Assembly (NCBI GenBank): GCA_937996625.1
Contig: CALKVA010000001.1
Coordinates: 62,001-126,000, forward strand
Direction of reading: 5' to 3'
From: UBA5951 sp009936885
GTDB taxonomy: Bacteria > Pseudomonadota > Alphaproteobacteria > Puniceispirillales > Puniceispirillaceae
Length of the DNA stretch: 64,000 bases
Shown: in pieces, positions 62,713 to 64,000 of the stretch
Layout: every line of letters starts with the position of its first letter
Numbering within the stretch: the stretch's first letter is position 1
The notes under the pieces: generated by a model
Database searches by the model: none
Seen by the model: the letters and a program-made list of their open reading frames with translations, nothing else
What the model was told of the DNA's origin: nothing
Position numbers and translations under genes: made by a program

Positions 62713-63595
62713 TAATATAAAGCAGTTTTTTATTCGTTATATAAGTTGGCCTATCGAGGCGGTATTTTTGTTTTTTGCGCTTCTTATTTTGCGCATAATT
62801 CCAATTGATATTGCCAGTGCTTCAACAGGATGGCTTGGCTCAAAAATCGGCCCCCATACAAGCTGGCATAAGCGCGCAAATGCTAACTTAAGGCTTGCTA
62901 TGCCAGAGCTCACAGAACAAAAACGCCTTGAGATATTGACTGGCATGTGGTGGAATCTTGGTCGCAATATAGGGGAGTTTCCACATACGCTCGCATTAAT
63001 GAATTCACCTAGCAGGGTTAAGATTGAAGGCTTAGATAAAATTTCAGCGTGCGAGCAAGGTAGTATTATTATTGGCTCACATCTGGCAAACTGGGAGGTC
63101 GTGCCAACGACCCTTAAACGACTTAACCGAAAATCAGGTATTGTCTATCGCCCTCTTAATAATCCGGTTGCAGATTTTCTTATTCAAAAACGCCAAAGAT
63201 ATTTAAATGCTGAGTTTTTTCTAAAAGGCCGTGAAGGTGCCAAAGGAATGCTTGCGACTATTAAGGCAAATGGAATTGTTGCTTTATTAATTGACCAGCA
63301 ACTTCGTGAGGGGCGTATGGTTCCATTTTTTGGAGTACCTGTAAAAACACCTGTCGCCCACATAAAAATCGCTGCCAAACAACAAATAAAACTCTTTCCG
63401 CTTGAGACTATCCGAATCAAAGGCGCTTTCTATAAAATGATTGTTCACGAGCCAATTACGATAAGCAAAACAGCTTCGGATGACGAAATACTTGCCATCG
63501 CCTTGCAGATTAATAAATTATTAGAAAGCTGGATAAAAGAGCGACCAGAACAATGGTTATGGCCTCATCGGCGCTGGGGAAGAATTAAAGGCTAG
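62693..63595 (+). CDS. Lipid A late acyltransferase (LpxL/HtrB family)
   Basis: A 300-residue membrane-anchored acyltransferase. The anchor is about residues 12-36; the HxxxxE motif is in IIGSHLANWEV; GIVYRPLNNP and VALLIDQQLREGRMVPFFGVPV follow, and WLWPHRRWG closes the protein. It transfers a secondary acyl chain to Kdo2-lipid A. Its start lies inside lpxK (20 bases overlap), implying translational coupling. The stop codon overlaps the xseA stop in a CTAG palindrome. Confidence 0.93.
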   Translation: MSFHRNNNIKQFFIRYISWPIEAVFLFFALLILRIIPIDIASASTGWLGSKIGPHTSWHKRANANLRLAMPELTEQKRLEILTGMWWNLGRNIGEFPHTLALMNSPSRVKIEGLDKISACEQGSIIIGSHLANWEVVPTTLKRLNRKSGIVYRPLNNPVADFLIQKRQRYLNAEFFLKGREGAKGMLATIKANGIVALLIDQQLREGRMVPFFGVPVKTPVAHIKIAAKQQIKLFPLETIRIKGAFYKMIVHEPITISKTASDDEILAIALQINKLLESWIKERPEQWLWPHRRWGRIKG

Positions 63596-64000
63596 AACAA
63601 TTTGGGTTGTGTGGTTATAGCTTGATCGTCTGCTGAAACTTTTTTATTTTGCGTTTGACTCTGCCGTGAGATATTGGCTTTTGCGCTACCATCTGAAATC
63701 TTCTCAGGGTCAAGCTGTGCGTGTCTTGTTGCATCAAAAAACTGCAAATTTATAAGTGCGCCAGTCGCTGCATCCTTTGATTGCTTTATAGGATTGCCAT
63801 CTAAATCAGTTACAAGCACAAACCCTTTTTCTAAAACTCGCTTGAATGAGAAAGCATTTAGCAATTGTTCGTATCTTAAGATTGTCTGCTCTGAGTTTGA
63901 AAGCTTTTTGTCTATTTGGGCACGCATGCGCTCATTTGCGGCGATAATTCGGGTTTGAATATCCCCTAATTTTTGAATTGGGGTTGGCAATCGCTGAAAC
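63592..64000 (-). CDS. xseA: Exodeoxyribonuclease VII large subunit XseA (partial, C-terminal part)
   Basis: The C-terminal part of XseA, running off the right edge; the frame continues FQRLPTPIQ at the edge without a start. Recognisable are RYEQLLNAFSFKRVLEKGFVLVTDLDGNPI and LNLQF-like LINLQFFD, the C-terminal OB/coiled-coil region of the large subunit. With XseB it degrades single-stranded DNA. About 136 codons are visible; the catalytic core is outside the window. The Gln/Lys-rich last 35 residues are variable. It converges on the lpxL gene with a 4-base stop overlap. Confidence 0.88.
   Translation of the reverse strand, partial: FQRLPTPIQKLGDIQTRIIAANERMRAQIDKKLSNSEQTILRYEQLLNAFSFKRVLEKGFVLVTDLDGNPIKQSKDAATGALINLQFFDATRHAQLDPEKISDGSAKANISRQSQTQNKKVSADDQAITTQPKLF

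Noticed and set aside
1..64000. tRNA or rRNA genes, CRISPR arrays, insertion sequences, prophage or defence islands
   Set aside because: I read the intergenic gaps on both strands and found no cloverleaf-like tRNA, no regularly spaced repeats, no transposase or integrase and no phage genes. A covariance-model scan could still reveal a small ncRNA.

Overview
The window is a gene-dense, AT-rich piece of an alphaproteobacterial chromosome, most likely from a marine lineage with a small genome. The assignment rests on gene content and order: a helicase/S4/ferredoxin/CarD cluster, F0 genes with separate b and b' subunits and no F1 genes beside them, an aa3 oxidase locus (ctaC-ctaD-ctaB-small ORF-ctaG-ctaE-surf1-thrC), DUF1491 and DUF1674 genes, mutY-DUF721-dsbA-smc, and gshA-rsmE-ubiA. 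A SAR116- or Rhodobacterales-like relative is my guess, not a demonstrated placement. Short intergenic gaps, frequent start/stop overlaps and two convergent pairs whose stop codons interlock in CTAG fit a streamlined genome. I see no rRNA, tRNA, CRISPR array, insertion sequence or prophage.

Layout: 1-4516 (minus) holds a SUV3-like RNA helicase, S4 protein, TerB protein, FdxA and the start of CarD. 4699-7374 is acnA. 7608-9861 (plus) is ccmABCD, including a short TTG-started ccmD. 9926-15070 (minus) is the most interesting metabolic locus: a corrinoid protein, a small 'virulence factor' family protein, a MetF-like reductase, a methyltetrahydrofolate:corrinoid methyltransferase and a RamA-like corrinoid activator. 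These look like the pieces of a split B12-dependent methionine synthase (or related one-carbon methyltransferase) with its reactivase. 15315-21611 holds yciB, dusA, an EamA transporter, RidA, SOUL and nuclease-like secreted proteins, a divergent HisD-family enzyme and DUF1491. 21694-33051 holds an SDHAF4-like protein, rsmB, a heparinase-family protein, purH, mutY, a DciA-like protein, a DsbA-like oxidoreductase and smc.

33253-35912 is atpI-atpB-atpE-atpF'-atpF. 35967-42056 holds a lipoprotein, ispH-thrB-rnhA, a peroxiredoxin, a DsbD-like reductase and YqgE. 42117-49344 (minus) is the cytochrome oxidase locus with SURF1 and thrC. 49650-57650 holds tldD, gshA, rsmE, ubiA, argC, pmbA and a CX5R phosphatase. 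57695-63595 is an outer-membrane lipid module (msbA, DUF374 acyltransferase, waaA, lpxK, lpxL), and the window ends inside xseA.

The genes are mostly central: aerobic respiration (cytochrome c maturation, aa3 oxidase assembly, F0), one-carbon/methionine metabolism, envelope biogenesis and translation maintenance. Two observations stand out beyond routine annotation. Two of the three usual protein ligands of the Mg/Mn site of the aa3 oxidase are replaced by their amide counterparts (Asp to Asn in subunit I, Glu to Gln in subunit II). The HisD-family protein has changes at two of the four expected zinc-ligand positions.
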